A stretch of DNA of 26,277 nucleotides from positions 1 through 26,277 of the forward strand of contig JAPFFF010000326.1 in the NCBI GenBank assembly GCA_039105265.1, read 5' to 3'. Each line of letters begins with the position of its first letter. The stretch's first letter is position 1. Shown here in pieces: positions 16,542-24,136 of this stretch. A model generated the notes under the pieces. That model did not search any database and was not told the DNA's origin. It saw only the letters and a list, made by a program, of their open reading frames with translations. Both the position numbers and the translations under genes were made by a program. Source of the stretch: Tritrichomonas musculus. Taxonomy: Eukaryota > Parabasalia > Tritrichomonadida > Tritrichomonadidae.

Positions 16542-16808
16542 ATGAGCCAAAATTTAGATTTAGGTGAGTTCAAAGAAACAGCCATTATCAAAAAACTCAA
16601 GAAGTCGAAAAGCAAAGAGAATCTTCAGAGTGTCGAAAAAAGAGGAAGGAAACCAAAATATGCAACAGTTGAAGAAAGAAATGAAGCACGTAAGAAACAA
16701 CAAAAGGCATATCGTGAAAGAAAGAAAAAAGAAGTACAAAGTATGAAGGAAAAAATAAAAGAATATGAAAATAAAGAGGTATCACATGAGGAAAAAGGTA
16801 GCTTATGA
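16542..16808 (+). CDS. Basic AT-hook/bZIP-like protein
   Basis: An 88-residue, strongly basic protein. At about 33-38 it has KRGRKPK, an AT-hook-like RGR core, followed by a basic helix (ARKKQQKAYRERKKKE) and a short charged helix (MKEKIKEYENKE). This layout resembles a bZIP basic region and suggests DNA binding or condensation. The last codons and the stop lie inside the first copies of the 19-bp tandem array, so the C-terminus was shaped by the repeat. An ATG at 16534 opens a three-codon frame (MKS) that overlaps the start. Confidence 0.65.
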   Translation: MSQNLDLGEFKETAIIKKLKKSKSKENLQSVEKRGRKPKYATVEERNEARKKQQKAYRERKKKEVQSMKEKIKEYENKEVSHEEKGSL

Positions 16809-16985
16809 GGAAAAAGGTAGCTTATGAGGAAAAAGGTAGCTTATGAGGAAAAAGGTAGCTTATGAGGAAAAAGGTAGCTTATGAGGAAAAAGGTAGCTTA
16901 TGAGGAAAAAGGTAGCTTATGAGGAAAAAGGTAGCTTATGAGGAAAAAGGTAGCTTATGAGGAAAAAGGTAGCTTATGAGGAAAA
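16788..16985. repeat. 19-bp tandem repeat, about 10 copies
   Basis: About ten near-perfect head-to-tail copies of GAGGAAAAAGGTAGCTTAT. The array begins within the last codons of the 88-residue protein gene. Because 19 is not a multiple of three, continued translation through it would cycle frames. The near identity of the copies indicates recent growth. It passes directly into the next array, and both contain GTAGCT. Confidence 0.95.
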
Positions 16986-17366
16986 ACAAGTACCTCGAAA
17001 AAAAACAAGTACCTCGAAAAAAACAAGTAGCTAAAAAAAACAAGTAGCTAAAAAAAAAAAAAAAAAAAAAAAAACAAGTACCTCGAAAAAAAACAAGTAC
17101 CTCGAAAAAAAACAAGTACCTCAAAAAAAAAAAAACAAGTACCTCGAAAAAAAACGAAAAAAAACAAGTACCTCGAAAAAAACAAGTACCTCTAAAAAAA
17201 AAAACAAGTACCTCTAAAAAAAACAAGTACCTAAAAAAAAAAACAAGTACCTAAAAAAAAAACAAGTACCTCGAAAAAAAACAAGTACCTCGAAAAAAAC
17301 AAGTACCTCGAAAAAAAACAAGTACCTCGAAAAAAAACAAGTACCTCGAAAAAAACAAGTAGTTAA
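16986..17366. repeat. Array of about 19 ACAAGTACCTCG units with A-tract spacers
   Basis: About nineteen copies of ACAAGTACCTCG and variants (ACAAGTAGCTA, ACAAGTACCTCTA), separated by A-tracts of 5 to over 20 bases, giving a spacing near 18-20 bp. The core is close to the ACAACTACCTCG of the hairpin array at 6268-6586. The array lies between the ends of two convergent genes. Such iterated motifs with A-tracts can be bent DNA or protein-binding sites; slippage alone could also produce them. Confidence 0.9.
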
Positions 17367-17377
17367 AAAATTTTTAG

Positions 17378-17803
17378 TTATTCATTTTTCTTGTAGTACA
17401 TTGTGATGAACTTCTTGTTTCTTTTCACTTTCTTATGTGTAAAGTGTCTCTTTGTTCCATCGAGATGCCCGAAACCAAGTCGAGTAATAGGTAGTTCATG
17501 ACCAAAGAACATGTTGTACAAGTTAACAATGTCTCTTGCAGGATAACAATCTTTCTCGAGGTTGTCAAACCATTCATCGTACCTCTTTTTTTGTTTTGCT
17601 CGAAGTCGATGTGCATCATTTTCAAGAGCATGAGCATAATTTTCACACATCGTTCTTAAATTTGATGTATCATCTTCAACTTTTAGTTGAGATATTTTTT
17701 TCGACATGTTTATATTTATTTTGTAGTCGAATGAATCACAACCTTTAGGAGGTGTTTGTTTTTGTAAAATATCTTCTATTTTATCTTCTTCTTCATTCAT
17801 CAT
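17378..17803 (-). CDS. Polinton protein, unknown (141 residues)
   Basis: A leftward 141-codon frame that starts with two adjacent ATGs. The N-terminal 45 residues are acidic and probably disordered. The middle is helical (CENYAHALENDAHRLRAKQK), and the C-terminal part includes RLGFGHLDGTKRHFTHKKVK, which is basic and possibly nucleic-acid-binding. An initiator-like TCACTATT lies upstream at about 17813-17820. No family is recognised. It ends beside the 17-kb repeat array. Confidence 0.6.
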   Translation of the reverse strand: MMNEEEDKIEDILQKQTPPKGCDSFDYKININMSKKISQLKVEDDTSNLRTMCENYAHALENDAHRLRAKQKKRYDEWFDNLEKDCYPARDIVNLYNMFFGHELPITRLGFGHLDGTKRHFTHKKVKRNKKFITMYYKKNE

Positions 17804-17812
17804 TAATAAAAT

Positions 17813-17820
17813 AATAGTGA
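17813..17820 (-). promoter_or_regulatory. Initiator-like TCACTATT
   Basis: On the minus strand TCACTATT has its +1 A about 15 bases upstream of the ATG at 17803. It fits TCA(+1)Y(T/A). Confidence 0.5.
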
Positions 17821-17979
17821 TATTAATAAATATATTTTTTTTAAAATTTCAATATATTTTATTTTTTTTTAATTCAATTTTTGAATTTTTATAGTTAATG
17901 TAACTTTTTCAAAGAAAAATATCCACCTTCGAGTTTTTCTACGAAATTTAAAATTTAGTGATATCAACAAGAAAATTAA

Positions 17980-17987
17980 TCATTTTT
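17980..17987 (+). promoter_or_regulatory. Initiator-like TCATTTTT
   Basis: TCATTTTT has its +1 A at 17982, 15 bases before the ATG at 17997. This supports the choice of that ATG over an upstream GTG-opened extension. Confidence 0.5.
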
Positions 17988-17996
17988 ATACTTGTA

Positions 17997-19376
17997 ATGT
18001 CCTTCCAGTATAGCTCAGATAGCGATGTTAGTCTATTTGACTCGATCGAGCAATTGGGTCAACAAGCTCCACCATCAGATCCGCCATCAGCTCCACCCGC
18101 AGACGATTGGTTCAAGAACATGACCCCAGAACAACTCGAATCAATGAAGCAGTACATCATGAAGCAGCAAGAAGAAGCAGCTAGATTAAAGAAGCAGCAA
18201 GAAGAAGATGAAGCAAGAAGGAAGAAGAAGCAGCAACAAGAAGAAGAAGAAAGGAAGAAGCAGCAACAAGAAGAAGAAGCAAGAAGGAAGAAGCAGCAAC
18301 AAGAAGAAGAAGAAGCAGCAACAAGAAGGAAGAAGCAGCAACAAGAAGAAGAAGAAGCATTAGCAAGATTGAAGCAAGAAGACGATGCAAGAAGGAAGAA
18401 GCAGCAGTACGTGCCATTTTCGAGTAAAGTATTTCCACCACCTCGATATCATCCACTCCTTCCTCCTACACCAAATACATTACCAAAAATACCACCACCA
18501 CCTCCAAGACTTGGTCCTATATCCAGACCATCTGGATTTACAGAACCGCAGAAGACAAGTACCAATCCGAAGGAAGAAACAAAAATCGAAGATGTTGTTG
18601 AAGAACCATCACCAGCTCGCAAAGAACCATACAAGCCACCGAAAAGTGTTCATGATATGAAATCCAATAGTGATTATAAGGAGGATAATGTTCGTCCATT
18701 CGACTTTCGAGAAGAAATGGAACAATTAATAGAAGAAAATGAAAACTTGAAAGACCGATTAACGAAGTTGGAGGAGAAAATGACTGGTGTAGAATTTCAC
18801 ATTGAAGACATCAATCACAATGCTGAAGAACTCAGGAAAGACATTGATAGTAGCGACGAATACGCACTCGAGCTGATGAAATTGGAACTTACTCCAAAAA
18901 AGGTGGCGAAGTACATTAACAAAATTCACGACCTCAAGAAGGACGTGGCGGATCTGAAAAATGCTCAACAAGCTGGTCCTCCAACAACTGATTCATTTGC
19001 AGAGAAGTATGTAAGAACTCAATTGATGGACAACGAACTAGACCATCTTCGATACATGTTTGACACCATTCCCCAGACTTCTACAGCTGAACAAACATCA
19101 TTGTTCAAGACATATGGATGGAAGTTGTCCAATTGCATTTATCATCTTCGACCATACTTATCACCAGAAGAGAAAGAGAAGTTGGACAATTCATGCGACT
19201 TCGTTAAAAAAGACAGGAGGCAATCACCGAAACAAGTGATGAAGAACATCAAAACCTTCAATGAAGGTATGATAAAGAACCAATATCAACAAAAATCTGA
19301 TATGAAGTCGAAAGGAAATGAATTCCAATATAATTTTCCACATCTAGATGATGATGATAATGGATATCCTCAATAA
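17997..19376 (+). CDS. Q/E/K-rich coiled-coil Polinton protein
   Basis: A 459-residue protein. An acidic, Ser/Pro-rich N-terminus is followed at about 40-130 by a long repeat-like Lys/Gln/Glu/Arg helix (units such as KKQQQEEEEARRK), then a Pro-rich linker (PPPPPRLGPISRP). A second coiled coil lies at about 240-290 (MEQLIEENENLKDRLTKLEE), with helical segments to the end. The coding DNA of the first helix is a degenerate AAGAAG/CAGCAA repeat. I recognise no family; a scaffold, fibre or core role is possible. It immediately precedes the polymerase gene and its stop is in TAAA context. Confidence 0.65.
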   Translation: MSFQYSSDSDVSLFDSIEQLGQQAPPSDPPSAPPADDWFKNMTPEQLESMKQYIMKQQEEAARLKKQQEEDEARRKKKQQQEEEERKKQQQEEEARRKKQQQEEEEAATRRKKQQQEEEEALARLKQEDDARRKKQQYVPFSSKVFPPPRYHPLLPPTPNTLPKIPPPPPRLGPISRPSGFTEPQKTSTNPKEETKIEDVVEEPSPARKEPYKPPKSVHDMKSNSDYKEDNVRPFDFREEMEQLIEENENLKDRLTKLEEKMTGVEFHIEDINHNAEELRKDIDSSDEYALELMKLELTPKKVAKYINKIHDLKKDVADLKNAQQAGPPTTDSFAEKYVRTQLMDNELDHLRYMFDTIPQTSTAEQTSLFKTYGWKLSNCIYHLRPYLSPEEKEKLDNSCDFVKKDRRQSPKQVMKNIKTFNEGMIKNQYQQKSDMKSKGNEFQYNFPHLDDDDNGYPQ

Positions 19377-19443
19377 ACAATTAATTTTTTAACTTTTTCT
19401 TTTGTTTTTATTTTTATCGTTTCACTTTTATTTTGTGTTAAAC

Positions 19444-22203
19444 ATGAACAAGGACATTGAAGATGATTTTTTAGATGCTATTGGAGATGTCTATGCTGAT
19501 ACCAAATCACAGTTTCGTCGTGAATATAATCGACGTGCTAAACAATATAAAAAGAACGACAAGTTTAAAGAAGAAATGAGGAAGCTCATGATTCCAGCAG
19601 GACAAGGTATTGGTTTTGCAACAGACATCAACCAAGATGAAGATAAGAGGTATGCGTTTACTGAAACACTTAGACAGATTTATAAAATGAAACATGTTGG
19701 AAGACCTATTGTAAAAGCAATAGCACTTGATGGAACTCACAAGTACTTCACACTCAGTGATAAGCACAACATCGAAAGTACACTCGGACATATAACAGGA
19801 GAACTTGATTTAAGTGAAGACCAATCAGATACAAATCCATACATCTCAAACATGTTCATTCCTGTTCGATATGAGGTACAATTTATTGACATGAATAAAA
19901 CAAATGATGGTGTTCATTTTCGAACCAAGATGCAAGATATGGATACTCATGAAATCTATGATGATGAAGTCGAAATTGATGAAGACTATCGAAATACACC
20001 AGAAGGTAGTTTTTTTCCATACATCAATCGTTCTCCAATAGACCTATCAGCATATCAAATCTTTCATGAAGTAAGGAAAGAGAACTACAGAGATAATTGT
20101 TTTGTATATGCTTGTATACAATCAGGTGTGTTCACTGATGATGAAATAGATGACCTACGATTTTTTGTTCAAACAAGAACCATACCTAATAACAAGATAA
20201 TTGATGTTGCTCAAAAGTTCAAGTGCAATTTTAGCATCATTAGAGTTGTTGAACAACCTGATAAATACAAGTATGAAACAAGAATCAACACCAGAAAGAA
20301 AAAATGGTCTGTTGATTTTAAAAGAGAAGTTAAACTGATATTGTTCAAAGACCATTATATGCTCAACAGGAAAATACCTTGTACATTATTCTACCTTCAA
20401 CACTATGAAGAACTTGATAAAACATTTGCACATATGCCTTTTGAAAAAAGATGTAAGATACAAAGATTGCATGATAATGGAAAGACTGTCAAAGACTATA
20501 ATCATGAAGGAATCAAACCAATAACCTTTTTCCAAAAGATGTTTGAACTACATCTATTCGAAGAAATAAAAGCATGTGAAATGGATATAATCAACACAAC
20601 TGAATATGAACATGTTAATGACTATGTAAGTCTCGAATATAATGCAGAACAATGTACAAGACTCATTGATAATAACAAGAAGAAACAAAATACATGGTCA
20701 AGGATTTATTATAGCGACTTCGAAACAAACTCTACAGTCAGTCCACATATACCATATCTCAATTGTACTATCTTTCGAGATGGTGCCAACATACATAAAA
20801 TATCTATTCAAGGTGAAGATTGTGGACAGAAGCTCTTGAATTATTTATGGAGTGGTTCATTAACATATTTTCACAACCTCAAGTATGATGCATGCTTTTT
20901 CATTAACACACCTGGATGGGATACACAGATAACAGAACGAAGTGGTACTGTACTTCAAATCATCATGACATTATTCGAAGAAGGTACAAGGAAAGTCAAA
21001 AAAAGATTAACATTCAGGAACTCATACAGTATAATACCACAAGCATTAAGTAAATTTGCTACAATGTTCAACCTCAATGTTCACAAGGAAGTCATGGCAT
21101 ATAAGCTATATACACAAGAGAACATACAAAGAAGAATTGTTGATGCTACTGAGTTCCAACAGCAATACATCGATGAAAACCAAGACAAGTTATCGAAAGA
21201 ACAACTTGATGCAAACTGCAAGCAGATTATCGAAAATGCAAAAATAGCAAATTGTTATAATGATGGCAAAATCGACATCATTAAATATGCCATCTTCTAT
21301 TGTTTCAAGGATTGTATTGTTTTGATGAAGGGAATGGAAAAATTTAATAGAGACCTCGGAGAAGTCTTTAAAGAAACAAAGACAGATATGTATGGTGTTC
21401 ATGATTTTATATCTATCAGTGCTATTGGATATTGCTTTGCAAAAAAATATGGTTGTTTTGATGGATGTTATGAATTATCAGGTAAGTGTCAAGACTTCAT
21501 TCAACGATGTGTTTCAGGTGGACGAACAATGACAGCAGGTAATGAAAAGCAATACATCGAAGGAAGGATACAAGACTTTGATGCAGTTAGCTTATATCCA
21601 TCTGCAATGTATGTCATGGATGGTATACCAAAAGGAAGACCTAAAGTAATACCACAAGGTACTACCCATGAACAACTTATGCAATATGATACATTCTTTA
21701 TCGAAGTCAACATCAAGAAACTCGAATGTAAATCAAAAGAGCCATATAAATTTGGACAAGTATTTACAAGGAATGAAGCAGGTAGTAAAATATTCGGCAA
21801 TTTCCTTGTTGACCATTATTATATCGATAAAGTAGGTCTTATGGACTTGTTCGAATTTTATGATGTTGAATATGAGTTAATACGTGGCTATTACTTTGAT
21901 GAAGGATTTAACAAGAAAATCAATGAGTTCATTGAGAAGCTCTTTAATCTCAGGGCAAGTTATAAAAAGCAAAAGAACCCTCTTGAACAAACAATAAAGC
22001 TCCTCCTCAACTCCATATATGGCAAGTCAATATTAAAAGCAACTAAGACTGAAACAAAGACAGTACCAAAAAGCCAACTATACAAGTATCTCTGGCGGAA
22101 CTACAACTTTGTCAAGGAGGTTGTTGAAGATGTTAATATTGATAAGTGCTATGTCAAGAAGTTGAAACCAATTAATGACCATTTCAACCTACGGTGGAAG
22201 TAA
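19444..22203 (+). CDS. Polinton protein-primed family B DNA polymerase (PolB)
   Basis: About 919 residues from the ATG at 19444; an upstream TTG-opened stretch is not used. The exonuclease domain shows SDFETN at about 423 (Exo I) and a YFHNLKYDACF segment at about 475 (Exo II). The palm shows DFDAVSLYPSAMY at about 711 (motif A), and LLLNSIYGKS at about 855 is motif B. These are typical of protein-primed PolB enzymes, which copy linear genomes from a terminal protein. The first 400 residues are a distinct N-terminal region with an NCFVYACIQSG segment at about 218 and FKDHYML at about 302, possibly a cysteine-peptidase-like fold. The gene belongs to a broken element copy. Confidence 0.85.
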   Translation: MNKDIEDDFLDAIGDVYADTKSQFRREYNRRAKQYKKNDKFKEEMRKLMIPAGQGIGFATDINQDEDKRYAFTETLRQIYKMKHVGRPIVKAIALDGTHKYFTLSDKHNIESTLGHITGELDLSEDQSDTNPYISNMFIPVRYEVQFIDMNKTNDGVHFRTKMQDMDTHEIYDDEVEIDEDYRNTPEGSFFPYINRSPIDLSAYQIFHEVRKENYRDNCFVYACIQSGVFTDDEIDDLRFFVQTRTIPNNKIIDVAQKFKCNFSIIRVVEQPDKYKYETRINTRKKKWSVDFKREVKLILFKDHYMLNRKIPCTLFYLQHYEELDKTFAHMPFEKRCKIQRLHDNGKTVKDYNHEGIKPITFFQKMFELHLFEEIKACEMDIINTTEYEHVNDYVSLEYNAEQCTRLIDNNKKKQNTWSRIYYSDFETNSTVSPHIPYLNCTIFRDGANIHKISIQGEDCGQKLLNYLWSGSLTYFHNLKYDACFFINTPGWDTQITERSGTVLQIIMTLFEEGTRKVKKRLTFRNSYSIIPQALSKFATMFNLNVHKEVMAYKLYTQENIQRRIVDATEFQQQYIDENQDKLSKEQLDANCKQIIENAKIANCYNDGKIDIIKYAIFYCFKDCIVLMKGMEKFNRDLGEVFKETKTDMYGVHDFISISAIGYCFAKKYGCFDGCYELSGKCQDFIQRCVSGGRTMTAGNEKQYIEGRIQDFDAVSLYPSAMYVMDGIPKGRPKVIPQGTTHEQLMQYDTFFIEVNIKKLECKSKEPYKFGQVFTRNEAGSKIFGNFLVDHYYIDKVGLMDLFEFYDVEYELIRGYYFDEGFNKKINEFIEKLFNLRASYKKQKNPLEQTIKLLLNSIYGKSILKATKTETKTVPKSQLYKYLWRNYNFVKEVVEDVNIDKCYVKKLKPINDHFNLRWK

Positions 22204-22611
22204 GTTTGTTTCTTTATATTCCATTTGACAGATTTAATATTTTTTGTTACATTCAAAAATTGAGGAATTTTATATTGCCCGGAGAAAACCTTTCAATTCA
22301 TTTTACATCGCCCGGCGGTTCCTTTCAAATGATCATATAAACCTTTGAATTTCCTATTTTGGTCACTTTTCCGCCCAAAATGCCACTTTTTTCGCCCCAA
22401 GAATTTGAAAATTAAATGTTAAAAGCATTTATTTTTAAAAGTTTAAATATATTTTCATGATTAATTTTCTGAGAATAACCGCTGCCCATTGATATTTAAC
22501 AAGTAAAGGCGATTAATGAAGGCGTAATTAAAATATATTTATTTATATAATATATATATTTTTTAAATTATTTGATAGGTGACCGTTTATATTACTTCTA
22601 TTTTTATCCAT
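22204..22611. promoter_or_regulatory. Upstream region of ankyrin gene with repeated GC-richer blocks
   Basis: A noncoding stretch between the Polinton and the rightward ankyrin gene. Two similar blocks (GCCCGGAGAAAACCTTTCAA and CGCCCGGCGGTTCCTTTCAA) at about 22277-22330, and two more (CACTTTTCCGCCC and CACTTTTTTCGCCCC) at about 22366-22400, stand out from the AT-rich background. They may be duplicated regulatory sites for the downstream gene, or remains of the element's right edge. Confidence 0.35.
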
Positions 22612-23835
22612 ATGGATCATTTTAGCTTTATCCAAAACTATGTAAACAAAATGAAGGTAATTCAAGAAAAGATACTCAGCTTCATTGAAAATCAGGATTC
22701 CAACGAAGAAACTCTAACTGATATTATTAATTATATAGATCAAGAAAAAATCCGTGAAAATCCTCATGATCTTAGATTATTGCTTCAAATAATCTCACAA
22801 ATTTCAAAATGTCATTATCGACATCAAAATTTTTTCGGCAAGATTACAAAAATTCTACAAAAACTAAAAGAAGAAATACGATCCATGTTAACAAACCAAG
22901 AAATTTATGTTATTTTTAAATTTTCTTTACCAATCTTGATTTTTCTAAATGAAGAAGGACTCTTTAATTTCGATGAAAATATTTTATATTTTATCAACTC
23001 ATATGAAAGTGTTGCACCGTATTTTTTCCCGGAATTCAAGAAATATTTCGGCAATTGTCAAGAAAAATACAATTATATTGTTAGATGTCTCAAAAAGAAT
23101 CATCCAAATATATTTGAAGAGATTGAAAAAGATGAATTTAATGAAAAAAGGAAAAATGGAGAAAGTGATTCATATCTCTGTGAATTGATCCAAAAAGATT
23201 CTGTTGAAGAATTTATATCTTTTGTAAACCGATCGAATTTATCACTCTCAGAAACAGCAATTAAATTGACATGTTTTGAGACGAACTTTTTGATTCTAAA
23301 TGAAATTTCAATGATTGAATATGCAGCCTTTTATGGATCAATTCAAATATTTCAATATTTGAAAATGAATGGAGTCCAATTAACTCCAAGTTTGTGGCCT
23401 TATGCAATTCATTCCAAAAACCAAGAAATTATTCGTTTGCTTGAAGAAAACAAAGTTGAGCCAGAAGATAAAACATTCAATGAATGCTTCCTTTTGGCAC
23501 TTCAATGTCATCATAATGAAGTTGCACAATACATTCATGATAATTTGATGACAAGTGTTAACAGACATTTAATTCATCACTCTCTTTTATTTTTTAATTT
23601 CTCTTATCTTTCTTCAAAAATTGAAGAAAATAAAGAAATTTTTAATGATGCTGAATTTTTAAAGGTTTTCTTTAATGATTTGTGCAGCAATGATTGTTAT
23701 GTACTCGTTGATTATTTATTGAATAATATGGATATTGATATTAATGCTCATGTTATAATTTTAGTGATGATTATTTTTAATACAATTTCTATTGATATTT
23801 CTTTTTTATATTATTTCAAATCTTCATTGTTTTAA
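22612..23835 (+). CDS. DUF3447-type ankyrin protein, N-terminal frame
   Basis: A 407-residue frame from the ATG at 22612 (MDHFSFIQNYVNKMKVIQEK); the open stretch upstream begins only with GTG. It is a paralogue of the leftward gene at 2840-4018: same length class, same helical N-terminus, and matching segments (FNEKRKNGESDSYLCELIQK against a KRKEGEND block; MIEYAAFYGS against LIEYASFFGS). Ankyrin units start at about residue 225. The open frame runs into an AT-rich hydrophobic tail after DIDINAHV, which is probably spacer read-through. Further single ankyrin blocks follow to 25753. The function is unknown, with protein binding likely. Confidence 0.75.
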   Translation: MDHFSFIQNYVNKMKVIQEKILSFIENQDSNEETLTDIINYIDQEKIRENPHDLRLLLQIISQISKCHYRHQNFFGKITKILQKLKEEIRSMLTNQEIYVIFKFSLPILIFLNEEGLFNFDENILYFINSYESVAPYFFPEFKKYFGNCQEKYNYIVRCLKKNHPNIFEEIEKDEFNEKRKNGESDSYLCELIQKDSVEEFISFVNRSNLSLSETAIKLTCFETNFLILNEISMIEYAAFYGSIQIFQYLKMNGVQLTPSLWPYAIHSKNQEIIRLLEENKVEPEDKTFNECFLLALQCHHNEVAQYIHDNLMTSVNRHLIHHSLLFFNFSYLSSKIEENKEIFNDAEFLKVFFNDLCSNDCYVLVDYLLNNMDIDINAHVIILVMIIFNTISIDISFLYYFKSSLF

Positions 23836-24136
23836 TGATATTTCTCTTTTATTATCATTTTAATGAAATTTTACAATGATTTTATGATGTTTTCATTATT
23901 TAAGTTCTTTTTAATTACATTTCAAAATATTTATTTTTTAATCCAATTACTAAAATAACTTTTTTTTAATACAATTACTATGTCAATATTTTCAATAATA
24001 TTAACAATTCAACTTTTTTAATCCAGAAAAATCAATTCAAAAAAAAATATTTATTTTTCATTATATTTCATAAATCATTAATTTCTTATAACATTTTACA
24101 ATTGAATATTTTAATAAAATTGCTTTTCATATTTCA

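Larger units (their letters stand above)
6104..22203 (+). mobile_element. Polinton (Maverick) element, broken copy
   Basis: A block of about 16 kb with the Polinton gene set: ULP1/adenain-like cysteine protease, rve integrase, FtsK/HerA-type packaging ATPase, likely jelly-roll capsid proteins and a protein-primed family B DNA polymerase. The size fits the family's 15-20 kb. The left boundary is placed where homology to the BTB-like host gene stops. The right boundary is uncertain because I do not see the left-end sequence repeated in inverse near 22.2 kb. Tandem arrays lie at the left end and near 17 kb. Most frames are open and genes are closely packed, so the copy looks young. It is broken, with about one or two breaks. 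Whether it was ever packaged into virions is inference from family knowledge. Confidence 0.85.

Noticed and set aside
16936-17226. Leftward Phe-rich frame through the 17-kb array
   Set aside because: It is a translation of the A-tract repeat array on the opposite strand with no start context and no conserved character.
6268-17366. CRISPR array as an explanation of the tandem repeats
   Set aside because: Spacers are not unique sequences of constant length, units are directly tandem or separated by A/T tracts, and no cas gene is present in this eukaryotic context.
20155-20200. FVQTRT in PolB as an LC8 site
   Set aside because: It appears to lie in a folded part of the N-terminal region and lacks the flanking acidic context.
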